This document shows positions 1 through 10,169 of a stretch of DNA of 15,589 nucleotides, piece by piece. The number at the start of each line of letters is the position of its first letter. The first letter of the stretch is position 1. The position numbers and the translations under genes were made by a program. The notes beneath the pieces are model-generated. The model worked only from the letters and a program-made list of their open reading frames with translations, did no database searches and was not told the origin of the DNA. Origin of the DNA: Nymphaea colorata (lineage: Eukaryota; Streptophyta; Magnoliopsida; Nymphaeales; Nymphaeaceae); assembly GCF_008831285.2 (NCBI RefSeq), contig NW_022204604.1, forward strand, positions 1 through 15,589, read 5' to 3'.

Positions 1-661
1 TACATTATCAAATGAATAACATTTATTTCATGCATATTCATTTGAACTTGTGATTTTGAAACCCTTAAATCGTCCAATATAAGCGTAACATGTTCAACAC
101 ATTGGATTAACTATAGTGAAGCAAATGAATTGATTAAAAGTCTCATGTGTATTCATACAAACTTGTGATTTCAGTACATTAATCAATCATTATAAATTAA
201 ACAACATGTTGAACACATTGTATTAACTATAGGGATCGAATGAAAGGCTTAAATCCTATTCGTATTGATACGAACTTGTGATTTCAATCCCTTAAATCAA
301 TCAATATAAATAAAACAAGTCCAACTCATGTTATTAACAACAAAGGAGCCAATCAATTGCTTAAATTTCATTCATATTCATACAAACGTTTCGTTTCAAT
401 ACTTTTAACCGTTCAATATAAATGTAACAACAACTTAAAGTCATTGGATTAACGATAACTAAGCAAATGAATGGCATAACCACCATTCATTTATATGAAC
501 TTGTGATTTCAAATCCTTAAATCGTTCTATGTAGACATAACAACAAGTTAAACGCATTCGATTGCCTACAATAATATGTATATGTATAAAACCGTAATAT
601 ATGTATCGAGTGATAAGTATACGATAATACATATAACTAATTAAACGCGTTCAATTAACTT
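1..661. repeat. Satellite unit 1, type A
   Basis: Full unit of six sub-repeats starting at 44, 159, 272, 384 and 497, with s6 beginning near 592. The markers are ATCGTCC in s1, CATTGTATT in s2, AACAACAAAGG in s3 and ACCACCATTC in s4. The first bases read TACATTATCA, not TACATGATCA. The s5/s6 join lacks single bases (AAACCGTAA, GTATCGAG). Confidence 0.92.
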
Positions 662-1314
662 TACATGATCAAATGAATAACATTTATTTCATGCATATTC
701 ATTTGAACTTGTGATTTTGAAACCCTTAAATCATCCAATATAAGGTAACATGTTCAACACATTGGATTAACTATAGTGAAGCAAATGAATTGAAAAGTCT
801 CATCTGTATTCATACAACTTGTGATTTCAGTACATTAAATCAATCATTATAAATTAACAACATGTTGAACACATTGGATTAACTATAGGGGATCGAATGA
901 AAGGCTTAAATCCTATTCGTATTGATACGAACTTGTGATTTCAATCCCTTAAATCAATCAATATAAATAAAACAAGTCAACTCATGTTATTAACAATAAA
1001 GGAGGAATCAATTGCTTAAATTTCATTCATATTCATAAAACGTTTCGTTTCAATACTTTTAACCGTTCAATATAATGTAACAACAACTTAAAGTCATTGG
1101 ATTAACGATAACTAAGCAAATGAATGGCATAACCCCCATTCATTTATATGAACTTGTGATTTCAATCCTTAAATCGTTCTATATAGACATAACAACAAGT
1201 TAAACGCATTCGATTGCCTACAATAATATGTATATGTATAAACGCGTAATATATGTATACGAGTGATAAGTATACGATAATACATATAACTAATTAAACG
1301 CGTTCAATTAACTC
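662..1314. repeat. Satellite unit 2, type B
   Basis: Full unit with ATCATCC in s1, CATTGGATT in s2, CCCCCATTC in s4 and CTATATAG in s5. Several one-base gaps shorten it to 653 bp, including GAATTGAAAAG in s1 and GGAGGAATC in s3. Confidence 0.92.
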
Positions 1315-1960
1315 TACATGATCAAATGAATAACATTTATTTCATGCATATTCATTTGAACTTGTGATTTTGAAACCCTTAAATCATCAATATAAGCGTA
1401 ACATGTTCAACACATTGGATTAACTATAGTGAAGCAAATGAACTGACAAAGTCTCATATGTATTCATACAAACTTGTGATTTCAGTACATTAAATCAATC
1501 ATTATAAATTAACACATGTTGAACACATTGGATTAACTATAGGGGATCGAATGAAAGGCTTAAATCCTATTCGTATTGATACGAACTTGTGATTTCAATC
1601 CCTTAAATCAATCAATATAAATAAAACAAGTCCAACTCATGTTATTAACAATAAAGAAGCGAATCAATTGCTTAAATTTCATTCATATTCATACAAACGT
1701 TTCGTTTCAATACTTTTAACCGTTCAATATAAATGTAACAACAACTTAAAGTCATTGGATTAACGATAACTAAGCAAATGAATGGCATAACCCTCATTCA
1801 TTTATATGAACTTGTGATTTCAATTCCTTAAATCGTTCTATGTAGACATAACAACAAGTTAAACGCATTCGATTGCCTACAATAATATGTATATGTATAA
1901 AACGCGTAATATATGTATACGATAAATACATATCAATAATTAAACGCGTTCAATTAACTT
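1315..1960. repeat. Satellite unit 3, type C, with a 15-bp internal loss
   Basis: It opens after the type-C start AACTCTAC and carries GAACTGACAAAG and CATATGT in s1 and CAATTCC in s5. At about 1915-1924 one of the two GTATACGA-like copies at the s5/s6 join and the bases between them are missing, giving a 646-bp unit. Confidence 0.92.
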
Positions 1961-2280
1961 TACATGATCAAATGATAACATTTATTCATGCATATTCATT
2001 TGAACTTGTGATTTTGAAACCCTTAAATCGTCCAATATAACGTAACATGTTCAACACATTGGATTAACTATAGTGAAGCAAATGAATTGATTAAAGTCTC
2101 ATCTGTATTCATACAAACTTGTGATTTAATACATTAAATCAATCATTATAAATTAACAACATGTTGAACACATTGGATTAACTATAGGGGATCGAATGAA
2201 AGGCTTAAATCCTATTCGTATTGATACGGTGATAAGTATACGATAATACATATCAATAATTAAACGCGTTCAATTAACTT
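1961..2280. repeat. Satellite unit 4, short type D
   Basis: It contains only s1, s2 and s6. The s2 end TTGATAC is joined at 2227 to GGTGATAAG, the start of s6, so about 337 bp (s3, s4 and s5) are absent. s1 carries ATCGTCC and GAATTGATTAAAG. The s6 variant CATATCAATAATT is shared with its neighbours. Confidence 0.95.
2223..2236. other. Short-unit deletion junction, copy 1 (s2 joined to s6)
   Basis: GATAC from the end of s2 is followed directly by GGTGATAAG from s6. Intact units read GATACGAACTTG at the s2/s3 border and TATACGAGTGATAAG at the s5/s6 border, so the join lies within the shared TACG-to-GTGAT similarity. The same join occurs near 5189, 8150 and 11090. Confidence 0.93.
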
Positions 2281-2940
2281 TACATGATCAAATGAATAAC
2301 ATTTATTTCATGCATATTCATTTGAACTTGTGATTTTGAAACCCTTAAATCATCCAATATAAGCGTAACATGTTCACACATTGGATTAACTATAGTGAAG
2401 CAAATGAACTGATTAAAGTCTCATCAGTATTCATACAAACTTGTGATTTCAGTACATTAAATCAATCATTATAAATTAACAACATGTTGAACACATTGGA
2501 TTAACTATAGGGGATCGAATGAAAGACTTAAATCCTATTCGTATTGATACGAACTTGTGATTTCAATCCCTTAAATAAATCAATATAATTAAAACAAGTC
2601 CAACTCATGTTATTAACAATAAAGGAGCCAATCAATTGCTTAAATTTCATTCATATTCATACAAACGTTTCGTTTCAATACTTTTAACCGTTCAATATAA
2701 ATGTAACAACAACTTAAAGTCATTGGATTAACGATAACTAAGCAAATGAATGGCATAACCCCATTCATTTATATGAACTTGTGATTTCAAATCCTTAAAT
2801 CGTTCTATGTAGACATAACAACAAGTTAAACGCATTCGATTGCCTACAATAATATGTATATGTATAAACGCGTAATATATGTATACGAGTGATAAGTATA
2901 CGATAATACATATCAATAATTAAACGCGTTCAATTAACTT
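2281..2940. repeat. Satellite unit 5, type E
   Basis: Full unit with ATCATCC and GAACTGATTAAAG in s1, CATTGGATT in s2 and AATAAAGGAGCC in s3. CATCAGTATTC is private to this unit. Its last sub-repeat keeps the CATATCAATAATT variant of the D unit before it. Confidence 0.92.
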
Positions 2941-3598
2941 TAATGATCAAATGAATACATTTATTTCATGCATATTCATTTGAACTTGTGATTTTGAAAC
3001 CCTTAAATCGTCCAATATAACGTAACATGTTCAACACATTGGATTAACTATAGTGAAGCAAATGAATTGATTAAAGTCTCATGTGTATTCATACAAACTT
3101 GTGATTTCAGTACATTAAATCAATCATTATAAATTAACAACATGTTGAACACATTGTATTAACTATAGGGGATCGAATGAAAGGCTTAAATCCTATTCGT
3201 ATTGATACGAACTTGTGATTTCAATCCCTTAAATCAATCAATATAAATAAAACAAGTCCAACTCATGTTATTAACAACAAAGGAGCCAATCAATTGCTTA
3301 AATTTCATTCATATTCATACAAACGTTTCGTTTCAATACTTTTAACCGTTCAATATAAATGTAACAACAATTAAAGTCATTGGATTAACGATAACTAAGC
3401 AAATGAATGGCATAACCACCATTCATTTATATGAACTTGTGATTTCAAATCCTTAAATCGTTCTATGTAGACATAACAACAAGTTAAACGCATTCGATTG
3501 CCTACAATAATATGTATATGTATAAAACGCGTAATATATGTATACGAGTGATAAGTATACGATAATACATATAACTAATTAAACGCGTTCAATTAACT
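2941..3598. repeat. Satellite unit 6, type A
   Basis: Full unit repeating the markers of unit 1: ATCGTCC, CATGTGT, CATTGTATT, AACAACAAAGG and ACCACCATTC. It starts TAATGATC with one base missing. Confidence 0.93.
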
Positions 3599-4259
3599 TA
3601 CATGATCAAATGAATAACATTTATTTCATGCATATTCATTTGAACTTGTGATTTTGAAACCCTTAAATCATCCAATATAAGCGTAACATGTTCAACACAT
3701 TGGATTAACTATAGTGAAGCAAATGAATTGATTAAAGTCTCATCTGTATTCATACAAACTTGTGATTTCAGTACATTAAATCAATCATTATAAATTAACA
3801 ACATGTTGAACACATTGGATTAACTATAGGGGATCGAATGAAAGGCTTAAATCCTATTCGTATTGATACGAACTTGTGATTTCAATCCCTTAAATCAATC
3901 AATATAAATAAAACAAGTCCAACTCATGTTATTAACAATAAAGAGCGAATCAATTGCTTAAATTTCATTCATATTCATACAAACATTTCGTTTCAATACT
4001 TTTAACCGTTCAATATAAATGTAACAACAACTTAAAGTCATTGGATTAACGATAACTAAGCAAATGAATGGCATAACCCCCATTCATTTATACGAACTTG
4101 TGATTTCAATCCTTAAATCGTTCTATATAGACATAACAACAAGTTAAACGCATTCGATTGCCTACAATAATATGTATATGTATAAAACGCGTAATATATG
4201 TATACGAGTGATAAGTATACGATAATACATATAACTAATTAAACGCGTTCAATTAACTC
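3599..4259. repeat. Satellite unit 7, type B
   Basis: Full unit with ATCATCC, CATCTGT, CCCCCATTC and the CTATATAG variant shared with unit 2. The s4 start reads AAACATTTCG where every other copy has AAACGTTTCG, another CpG to CpA change. Confidence 0.93.
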
Positions 4260-4919
4260 TACATGATCAAATGAATAACATTTATTTCATGCATATTCAT
4301 TTGAACTTGTGATTTTGAAACCCTTAAATCATCCAATATAAGCGTAACATGTTCAACACATTGGATTAACTATAGTGAAGCAAATGAACTGACAAAAGTC
4401 TCATATGTATTCATACAAACTTGTGATTTCAGTACATTAAATCAATCATTATAAATTAACAACATGTTGAACACATTGGATTAACTATAGGGGATCGAAT
4501 GAAAGGCTTAAATCCTATTCGTATTGATACGAACTTGTGATTTCAATCCCTTAAATCAATCAATATAAATAAAACAAGTCCAACTCATGTTATTAACAAT
4601 AAAGAGCGAATCAATTGCTTAAATTTCATTCATATTCATACAAACGTTTCGTTTCAATACTTTTAACCGTTCAATATAAATGTAACAACAACTTAAAGTC
4701 ATTGGATTAACGATAACTAAGCAAATGAATGGCATAACCCCATTCATTTATATGAACTTGTGATTTCAATTCCTTAAATCGTTCTATGTAGACATAACAA
4801 CAAGTTAAACGCATTCGATTGCCTACAATAATATGTATATGTATAAAACGCGTAATATATGTATACGAGTGATAAGTATACGATAATACATATAATAATT
4901 AAACGCGTTCAATTAACTT
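4260..4919. repeat. Satellite unit 8, type C
   Basis: Full unit with the start AACTCTAC, GAACTGACAAAAG, CATATGT, and CAATTCC in s5, as in unit 3. Unlike unit 3 its s5/s6 join is intact, so the 15-bp loss in unit 3 arose after the two copies separated. Confidence 0.93.
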
Positions 4920-5241
4920 TACATGATCAAATGAATAACATTTATTTCATGCATATTCATTTGAACTTGTGATTTTGAAACCCTTAAATCGTCCAATATA
5001 ACGTAACATGTTCAACACATTGGATTAACTATAGTGAAGCAAATGAATTGATTAAAGTCTCATCTGTATTCATACAAACTTGTGATTTCAATACATTAAA
5101 TCAATCATTATAAATTAACAACATGTTGAACACATTGGATTAACTATAGGGGATCGAATGAAAGGCTTAAATCCTATTCGTATTGATACGGTGATAAGTA
5201 TACGATAATACATATCAATAATTAAACGCTTCAATTAACTT
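4920..5241. repeat. Satellite unit 9, short type D
   Basis: s1 + s2 + s6 only. The join TTGATAC/GGTGATAAG at 5189 is identical to that of unit 4. s1 carries ATCGTCC, and s2 reads TTTCAATAC where most units have TTTCAGTAC. This is the cleanest copy of the short unit. Confidence 0.95.
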
Positions 5242-5900
5242 TACATGATCAAATGAATAACATTTATTTCATGCATATTCATTTGAACTTGTGATTTTGA
5301 AACCCTTAAATCATCCAATATAAGCGTAACATGTTCAACACATTGGATTAACTATAGTGAAGCAAATGAACTGATTAAAGTCTCATCTGTATTCATACAA
5401 ACTTGTGATTTCAGTACATTAAATCAATCATTATAAATTAACAACATGTTGAACACATTGGATTAACTATAGGGGATCGAATGAAAGCTTAAATCCTATT
5501 CGTATTGATACGAACTTGTGATTTCAATCCCTTAAATAATCAATATAATAAAACAAGTCCAACTCATGTTATTAACAATAAAGGAGCCAATCAATTGCTT
5601 AAATTTCATTCATATTCATACAAACGTTTCGTTTCAATACTTTTAACCGTTCAATATAAATGTAACAACAACTTAAAGTCATTGGATTAACGATAACTAA
5701 GCAAATGAATGGCATAACCCCCATTCATTTATATGAACTTGTGATTTCAAATCCTTAAATCGTTCTATGTAGACATAACAACAAGTTAAACGCATTCGAT
5801 TGCCTACAATAATATGTATATGTATAAAACGCGTAATATATGTATACGAGTGATAAGTATACGATAATACATATAATAATTAAACGCGTTCAATTAACTT
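5242..5900. repeat. Satellite unit 10, type E
   Basis: Full unit with ATCATCC and GAACTGATTAAAG. One-base losses in s2 and s3 (GAAAGCTTAA, TTAAATAATC) happen to open a chance reading frame at 5505-5690. Confidence 0.92.
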
Positions 5901-6561
5901 TACATGATCAAATGAATAACATTTATTTCATGCATATTCATTTGAACTTGTGATTTTGAAACCCTTAAATCGTCCAATATAAGCGTAACATGTTCAACAC
6001 ATTGGATTAACTATAGTGAAGCAAATGAATTGATTAAAGTCTCATTGTATTCATACAAACTTGTGATTTCAGTACATTAAATCAATCATTATAAATTAAC
6101 AACATGTTGAACACATTGTATTAACTATAGGGGATCGAATGAAAGGCTTAAATCCTATTCGTATTGATACGAACTTGTGATTTCAATCCCTTAAATCAAT
6201 CAATATAAATAAAACAAGTCCAACTCATGTTATTAACAACAAAGGAGCCAATCAATTGCTTAAATTTCATTCATATTCATACAAACGTTTCGTTTCAATA
6301 CTTTTAACCGTTCAATATAAATGTAACAACAACTTAAAGTCATTGGATTAACGATAACTAAGCAAATGAATGGCATAACCCCATTCATTTATATGAACTT
6401 GTGATTTCAAATCCTTAAATCGTTCTATGTAGACATAACAACAAGTTAAACGCATTCGATTGCCTACAATAATATGTATATGTATAAAACGCGTAATATA
6501 TGTATACGAGTGATAAGTATACGATAATACATATAACTAATTAAACGCGTTCAATTAACTT
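5901..6561. repeat. Satellite unit 11, type A
   Basis: Full unit with ATCGTCC, CATTGTATT and AACAACAAAGG. It differs from units 1 and 6 in reading CATTGT (not CATGTGT) at the s1 end and CCCCATTC in s4. Unit 16 shares both changes. Confidence 0.93.
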
Positions 6562-6603
6562 TACATGATCAAATGAATAACATTTATTTCATGCATATTC
6601 ATT

Positions 6604-6718
6604 TGAACTTGTGATTTTGAAACCCTTAAATCATCCAATATAAGCGTAACATGTTCAACACATTGGATTAACTATAGTGAAGCAAATGAATTGATTAAAG
6701 TCTCATCTGTATTCATAC
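6604..6718. repeat. Sub-repeat s1 (reference copy, 115 bp)
   Basis: Opens GAACTTGTGATTTTG and ends GTATTCATAC. It holds AAACCCTTAAATC, the palindromic octamer AACATGTT and CATTGGATTAAC. The CG/CA variable site is at 6632-6633. Most unit-type markers lie in its last 30 bases. Confidence 0.9.
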
Positions 6719-6832
6719 AAACTTGTGATTTCAGTACATTAAATCAATCATTATAAATTAACAACATGTTGAACACATTGGATTAACTATAGGGGATCGA
6801 ATGAAAGGCTTAAATCCTATTCGTATTGATAC
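6719..6832. repeat. Sub-repeat s2 (reference copy, 114 bp)
   Basis: Opens AAACTTGTGATTTCAG and ends CGTATTGATAC. It contains the ten-base palindrome CAACATGTTG and the CATTGGATT/CATTGTATT site that marks type A. It is the closest relative of s1: both carry ACATGTT(C/G)AACACATTG. Confidence 0.9.
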
Positions 6833-6944
6833 GAACTTGTGATTTCAATCCCTTAAATCAATCAATATAAATAAAACAAGTCCAACTCATGTTATTAACA
6901 ATAAAGGAGCCAATCAATTGCTTAAATTTCATTCATATTCATAC
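6833..6944. repeat. Sub-repeat s3 (reference copy, 112 bp)
   Basis: Opens GAACTTGTGATTTCAATC and ends ATATTCATAC. The segment AACAATAAAGGAGCC within it is a hot spot for unit-specific variants (AACAACAAAGG, ACAAAAAGG, AAAGAGCG). It is absent from the short D units. Confidence 0.88.
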
Positions 6945-7057
6945 AAACGTTTCGTTTCAATACTTTTAACCGTTCAATATAAATGTAACAACAACTTAAA
7001 GTCATTGGATTAACGATAACTAAGCAAATGAATGGCATAACCCCCATTCATTTATAT
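6945..7057. repeat. Sub-repeat s4 (reference copy, 113 bp)
   Basis: The opening motif has diverged to AAACGTTTCGTTTC, while the rest (TTCAATATAAATGTAAC, CATTGGATTAACGATAAC) still aligns with s1 to s3. It ends TTATAT. The AACC-run-ATTC tract near its end varies between four and five C and includes ACC and CTC forms. Confidence 0.88.
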
Positions 7058-7169
7058 GAACTTGTGATTTCAATCCTTAAATCGTTCTATGTAGACATAA
7101 CAACAAGTTAAACGCATTCGATTGCCTACAATAATATGTATATGTATAAAACGCGTAATATATGTATAC
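7058..7169. repeat. Sub-repeat s5 (reference copy, 112 bp)
   Basis: Opens GAACTTGTGATTTCAA. The core reads AACAAGTTAAACGCATTCG, matching the CATTGG-containing core of the other sub-repeats. Its 3' half is an A+T tract of ATGTATA-like words ending GTATAC, with one ACGCGT at 7151-7156. Confidence 0.85.
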
Positions 7170-7197
7170 GAGTGATAAGTATACGATAATACATATA
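7159..7197. other. Inverted repeat at the s5/s6 join (recurs in intact units)
   Basis: TATATGTAT at 7159-7167 and ATACATATA at 7189-7197 are perfect nine-base inverted arms around a 21-base spacer. The self-complementary hexamer GTATAC occurs at 7164-7169 and 7179-7184. ACGCGT palindromes flank it at 7151-7156 and 7207-7212. The arrangement recurs in most full-length units. Short D units lack the left arm and unit 3 lacks part of the spacer. Hairpin or cruciform potential is inferred from the arms only. Confidence 0.75.
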
Positions 7198-7266
7198 ACT
7201 AATTAAACGCGTTCAATTAACTCTACATGATCAAATGAATAACATTTATTTCATGCATATTCATTT
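7170..7266. repeat. Sub-repeat s6 (reference copy, 97 bp, most diverged)
   Basis: The opening motif is reduced to GAGTGATAAG. The core AATTAAACGCGTTCAATTAAC aligns with s5 and the others, and the end GCATATTCATTT precedes the next s1. A second ACGCGT lies at 7207-7212. It is about 15 bp shorter than its siblings, so its membership rests on core and end similarity, not the opening motif. Confidence 0.78.
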
Positions 7267-7882
7267 GAACTTGTGATTTTGAAACCCTTAAATCATCCAA
7301 TATAAGCGTAACATGTTCAACACATTGGATTAACTATAGTGAAGCAAATGAACTGACAAAAGTCTCATATGTATTCATACAAACTTGTGATTTCAGTACA
7401 TTAAATCAATCATTATAAATTAACAACATGTTGAACACATTGGATTAACTATAGGGGATCGAATGAAAGGCTTAAATCCTATTCGTATTGATACGAACTT
7501 GTGATTTCAATCCCTTAAATCAATCAATATAAATAAAACAAGTCCAACTCATGTTATTAACAATAAAGGAGCAATCAATTGCTTAAATTTCATTCATATT
7601 CATACAAACGTTTCGTTTCAATACTTTTAACCGTTCAATATAAATGTAACAACAACTTAAAGTCATTGGATTAACGATAACTAAGCAAATGAATGGCATA
7701 ACCCCATTCATTTATATGAACTTGTGATTTCAATCCTTAAATCGTTCTATGTAGACATAACAACAAGTTAAACGCATTCGATTGCCTACAATAATATGTA
7801 TATGTATAAAACGCGTAATATATGTATACGAGTGATAAGTATACGATAATACATATAACTAATTAAACGCGTTCAATTAACT
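7224..7882. repeat. Satellite unit 13, type C
   Basis: Full unit with the start AACTCTAC, GAACTGACAAAAG, CATATGT and CCCCATTC. s5 reads CAATCC where units 3 and 8 have CAATTCC. Confidence 0.93.
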
Positions 7883-8192
7883 TACATGATCAAATGAATA
7901 ACATTTATTTCATGCATATTCATTTGAACTTGTGATTTTGAAACCCTTAAATCTCCAATATAACGTAACATGTTCAACACATTGGATTAACTATAGTGAA
8001 GCAAATGAATTGATTAAAGTCTCATCTGTATTCATACAAACTTGTGATTTCATACATTAAATCAATCATTATAAATTAACAACATGTTGAACACATTGGA
8101 TTAACTATAGGGGATCGAATGAAAGGCTTAAATCCTATTCGTATTGATACGGTGATAATATACATAATAATATAAAAAAACGTTCAATTAAT
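7883..8192. repeat. Satellite unit 14, short type D, eroded 3' end
   Basis: s1 + s2 + s6, with the same join as units 4 and 9 at 8150. Downstream of the join, s6 is worn down by many small losses to AAAAAAACGTTC and ends AATTAATTAC. Unit 19 has a very similar eroded s6. Confidence 0.92.
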
Positions 8193-8250
8193 TACATATA
8201 AATGAATAACATTTATTTCATGCATATTCATTGAACTTGTGATTTGAAAC
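8151..8250. other. Deletion-rich patch across the D/E border, copy 3
   Basis: Compared with 5190-5290, this stretch has lost many single bases (GATAATATACATAATAATA, ACGTTCAATTAATTAC, GATTTGAAACC) with few substitutions. It may be true erosion in an A+T tract or consensus error. Confidence 0.8.
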
Positions 8251-8847
8251 CTTAAATCATCCAATATAAGCGTAACATGTTCAACACATTGGATTAACTA
8301 TAGTGAAGCAAATGAATGATTAAAGTCTCATCTGTATTCATACAAACTTGTGATTTCAGTACATTAAATCAATCATTATAAATTAACAACATGTTGAACA
8401 CATTGATTAACTATAGGGGATCGAATGAAAGGCTTAAATCCTATTCGTATTGATACGAACTTGTGATTTCAATCCCTTAAATCAATCAATATAAATAAAA
8501 CAAGTCCAACTCATGTTATTAACAATAAAGGAGCCAATCAATTGCTTAAATTTCATTCATATTCATACAAACGTTTCGTTTCAATACTTTTAACCGTTCA
8601 ATATAAATGTAACAACAACTTAAAGTCATTGGATTAACGATAACTAAGCAAATGAATGGCATAACCCCCATTCATTTATATGAACTTGTGATTTCAAATC
8701 CTTAAATCGTTCTATGTAGACATAACAACAAGTTAAACGCATTCGATTGCCTACAATAATATGTATATGTATAAAACGCGTAATATATGTATACGAGTGA
8801 TAAGTATACGATAATACATATAACTAATTAAACGCGTTCAATTAACT
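8193..8847. repeat. Satellite unit 15, type E
   Basis: Full unit whose first 60 bases continue the erosion from unit 14 (TACATATAAATG, GATTTGAAACC). It carries GAATGATTAAAG, the E variant of the right half of the window, and CATTGATT with one base missing. Confidence 0.9.
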
Positions 8848-9507
8848 TACATGATCAAATGAATAACATTTATTTCATGCATATTCATTTGAACTTGTGA
8901 TTTTGAAACCCTTAAATCGTCCAATATAAGCGTAACATGTTCAACACATTGGATTAACTATAGTGAAGCAAATGAATTGATTAAAGTCTCATTGTATTCA
9001 TACAAACTTGTGATTTCAGTACATTAAATCAATCATTATAAATTAACAACATGTTGAACACATTGTATTAACTATAGGGGATCGAATGAAAGGCTTAAAT
9101 CCTATTCGTATTGATACGAACTTGTGATTTCAATCCCTTAAATCAATCAATATAAATAAAACAAGTCCAACTCATGTTATTAACAACAAAGGAGCCAATC
9201 AATTGCTTAAATTTCATTCATATTCATACAAACGTTTCGTTTCAATACTTTTAACCGTTCAATATAAATGTAACAACAACTTAAAGTCATTGGATTAACG
9301 ATAACTAAGCAAATGAATGGCATAACCCCATTCATTTATATGAACTTGTGATTTCAAATCCTTAAATCGTTCTATGTAGACATAACAACAAGTTAAACGC
9401 ATTCGATTGCCTACAATAATATGTATATGTATAAAACGCGTAATATATGTATACGAGTGATAAGTATACGATAATACATATAACTAATTAAACGCGTTCA
9501 ATTAACT
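8848..9507. repeat. Satellite unit 16, type A
   Basis: Full unit with ATCGTCC, CATTGT, CATTGTATT, AACAACAAAGG and CCCCATTC, nearly identical to unit 11. It is the last unit in the window with the CG form ATCGTCC. Confidence 0.93.
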
Positions 9508-10169
9508 TACATGATCAAATGAATAACATTTATTTCATGCATATTCATTTGAACTTGTGATTTTGAAACCCTTAAATCATCCAATATAAGCGTAACATGT
9601 TCAACACATTGGATTAACTATAGTGAAGCAAATGAATTGATTAAAGTCTCATCTGTATTCATACAAACTTGTGATTTCAGTACATTAAATCAATCATTAT
9701 AAATTAACAACATGTTGAACACATTGGATTAACTATAGGGGATCGAATGAAAGGCTTAAATCCTATTCGTATTGATACGAACTTGTGATTTCAATCCCTT
9801 AAATCAATCAATATAAATAAAACAAGTCCAACTCATGTTATTAACAAAAAGGAGCCAATCAATTGCTTAAATTTCATTCATATTCATACAAACGTTTCGT
9901 TTCAATACTTTTAACCGTTCAATATAAATGTAACAACAACTTAAAGTCATTGGATTAACGATAACTAAGCAAATGAATGGCATAACCCCCATTCATTTAT
10001 ATGAACTTGTGATTTCAAATCCTTAAATCGTTCTATGTAGACATAACAACAAGTTAAACGCATTCGATTGCCTACAATAATATGTATATGTATAAAACGC
10101 GTAATATATGTATACGAGTGATAAGTATACGATAATACATATAACTAATTAAACGCGTTCAATTAACTC
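9508..10169. repeat. Satellite unit 17, type B
   Basis: Full unit with ATCATCC, CATCTGT and CCCCCATTC. It is the first unit with ACAAAAAGGAGCC in s3, a variant that becomes common to the right (units 21, 22, 23 and 25). Confidence 0.93.

Larger units (their letters stand above)
1..2940. repeat. Higher-order repeat copy 1 (units A-B-C-D-E)
   Basis: Five units of 661, 653, 646, 320 and 660 bp. Type A is marked by CATTGTATT and AACAACAAAGG, type C by GAACTGACAAA and CATATGT, type D by loss of three sub-repeats, type E by GAACTGATTAAAG. The copy shares private variants with copy 2: CATGTGT and ACCACC in A, CTATATAG in B, and CAATTCC in C. The left edge at position 1 is the window edge, so this phase is a convention. 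Confidence 0.9.
2941..5900. repeat. Higher-order repeat copy 2 (units A-B-C-D-E)
   Basis: Five units of 658, 661, 660, 322 and 659 bp in the same order as copy 1. It has the same D deletion junction and the same private variants in types A, B and C. It is the most intact HOR copy in the window, apart from isolated one-base gaps. Confidence 0.92.
6562..7223. repeat. Satellite unit 12, type B (reference unit)
   Basis: Full 662-bp unit with few gaps, used here to define the sub-repeats. The markers are ATCATCC, CATCTGT, CATTGGATT, CCCCCATTC and CTATGTAG. It has lost, or never had, the CTATATAG variant of units 2 and 7. Confidence 0.94.
5901..8847. repeat. Higher-order repeat copy 3 (units A-B-C-D-E)
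   Basis: Five units of 661, 662, 659, 310 and 655 bp. It keeps the A-B-C-D-E order but differs from copies 1 and 2. A carries CATTGT in place of CATGTGT and CCCCATTC in place of ACCACCATTC, B reads CTATGTAG, and E reads GAATGATTAAAG. The end of D and the start of E are eroded by deletions. Copy 4 shares these traits. Confidence 0.9.

Noticed and set aside
2728-2916. Reading frame of 62 codons on the minus strand
   Set aside because: It lies wholly inside s4-s6 of one satellite unit. The same region of other units is interrupted by small gaps or stops, the composition is simple A+T-rich sequence, and no domain is recognisable. It is a chance opening.
5505-5690. Reading frame of 61 codons on the plus strand
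   Set aside because: It is opened by private one-base losses in s2-s3 of unit 10 and is not kept in the other 25 units. No family similarity is recognised.
6619-6633. Plant telomere-type heptamer AAACCCT in s1
   Set aside because: There is only one copy per 660-bp unit, followed by TAAATC with no second heptamer. It could arise by chance and is not a telomere tract; as a lineage hint it is weak.
6855-6880. AATAAA polyadenylation-like words in s3
   Set aside because: AATAAA is expected often in sequence this rich in A+T, and there is no gene upstream.
6945-6965. Possible CENP-B box at the s4 opening (TTTCGTTTCAAT)
   Set aside because: The first half fits the TTCG-N4-A pattern but the required CGGG half is ACTT here, so the core is not met.
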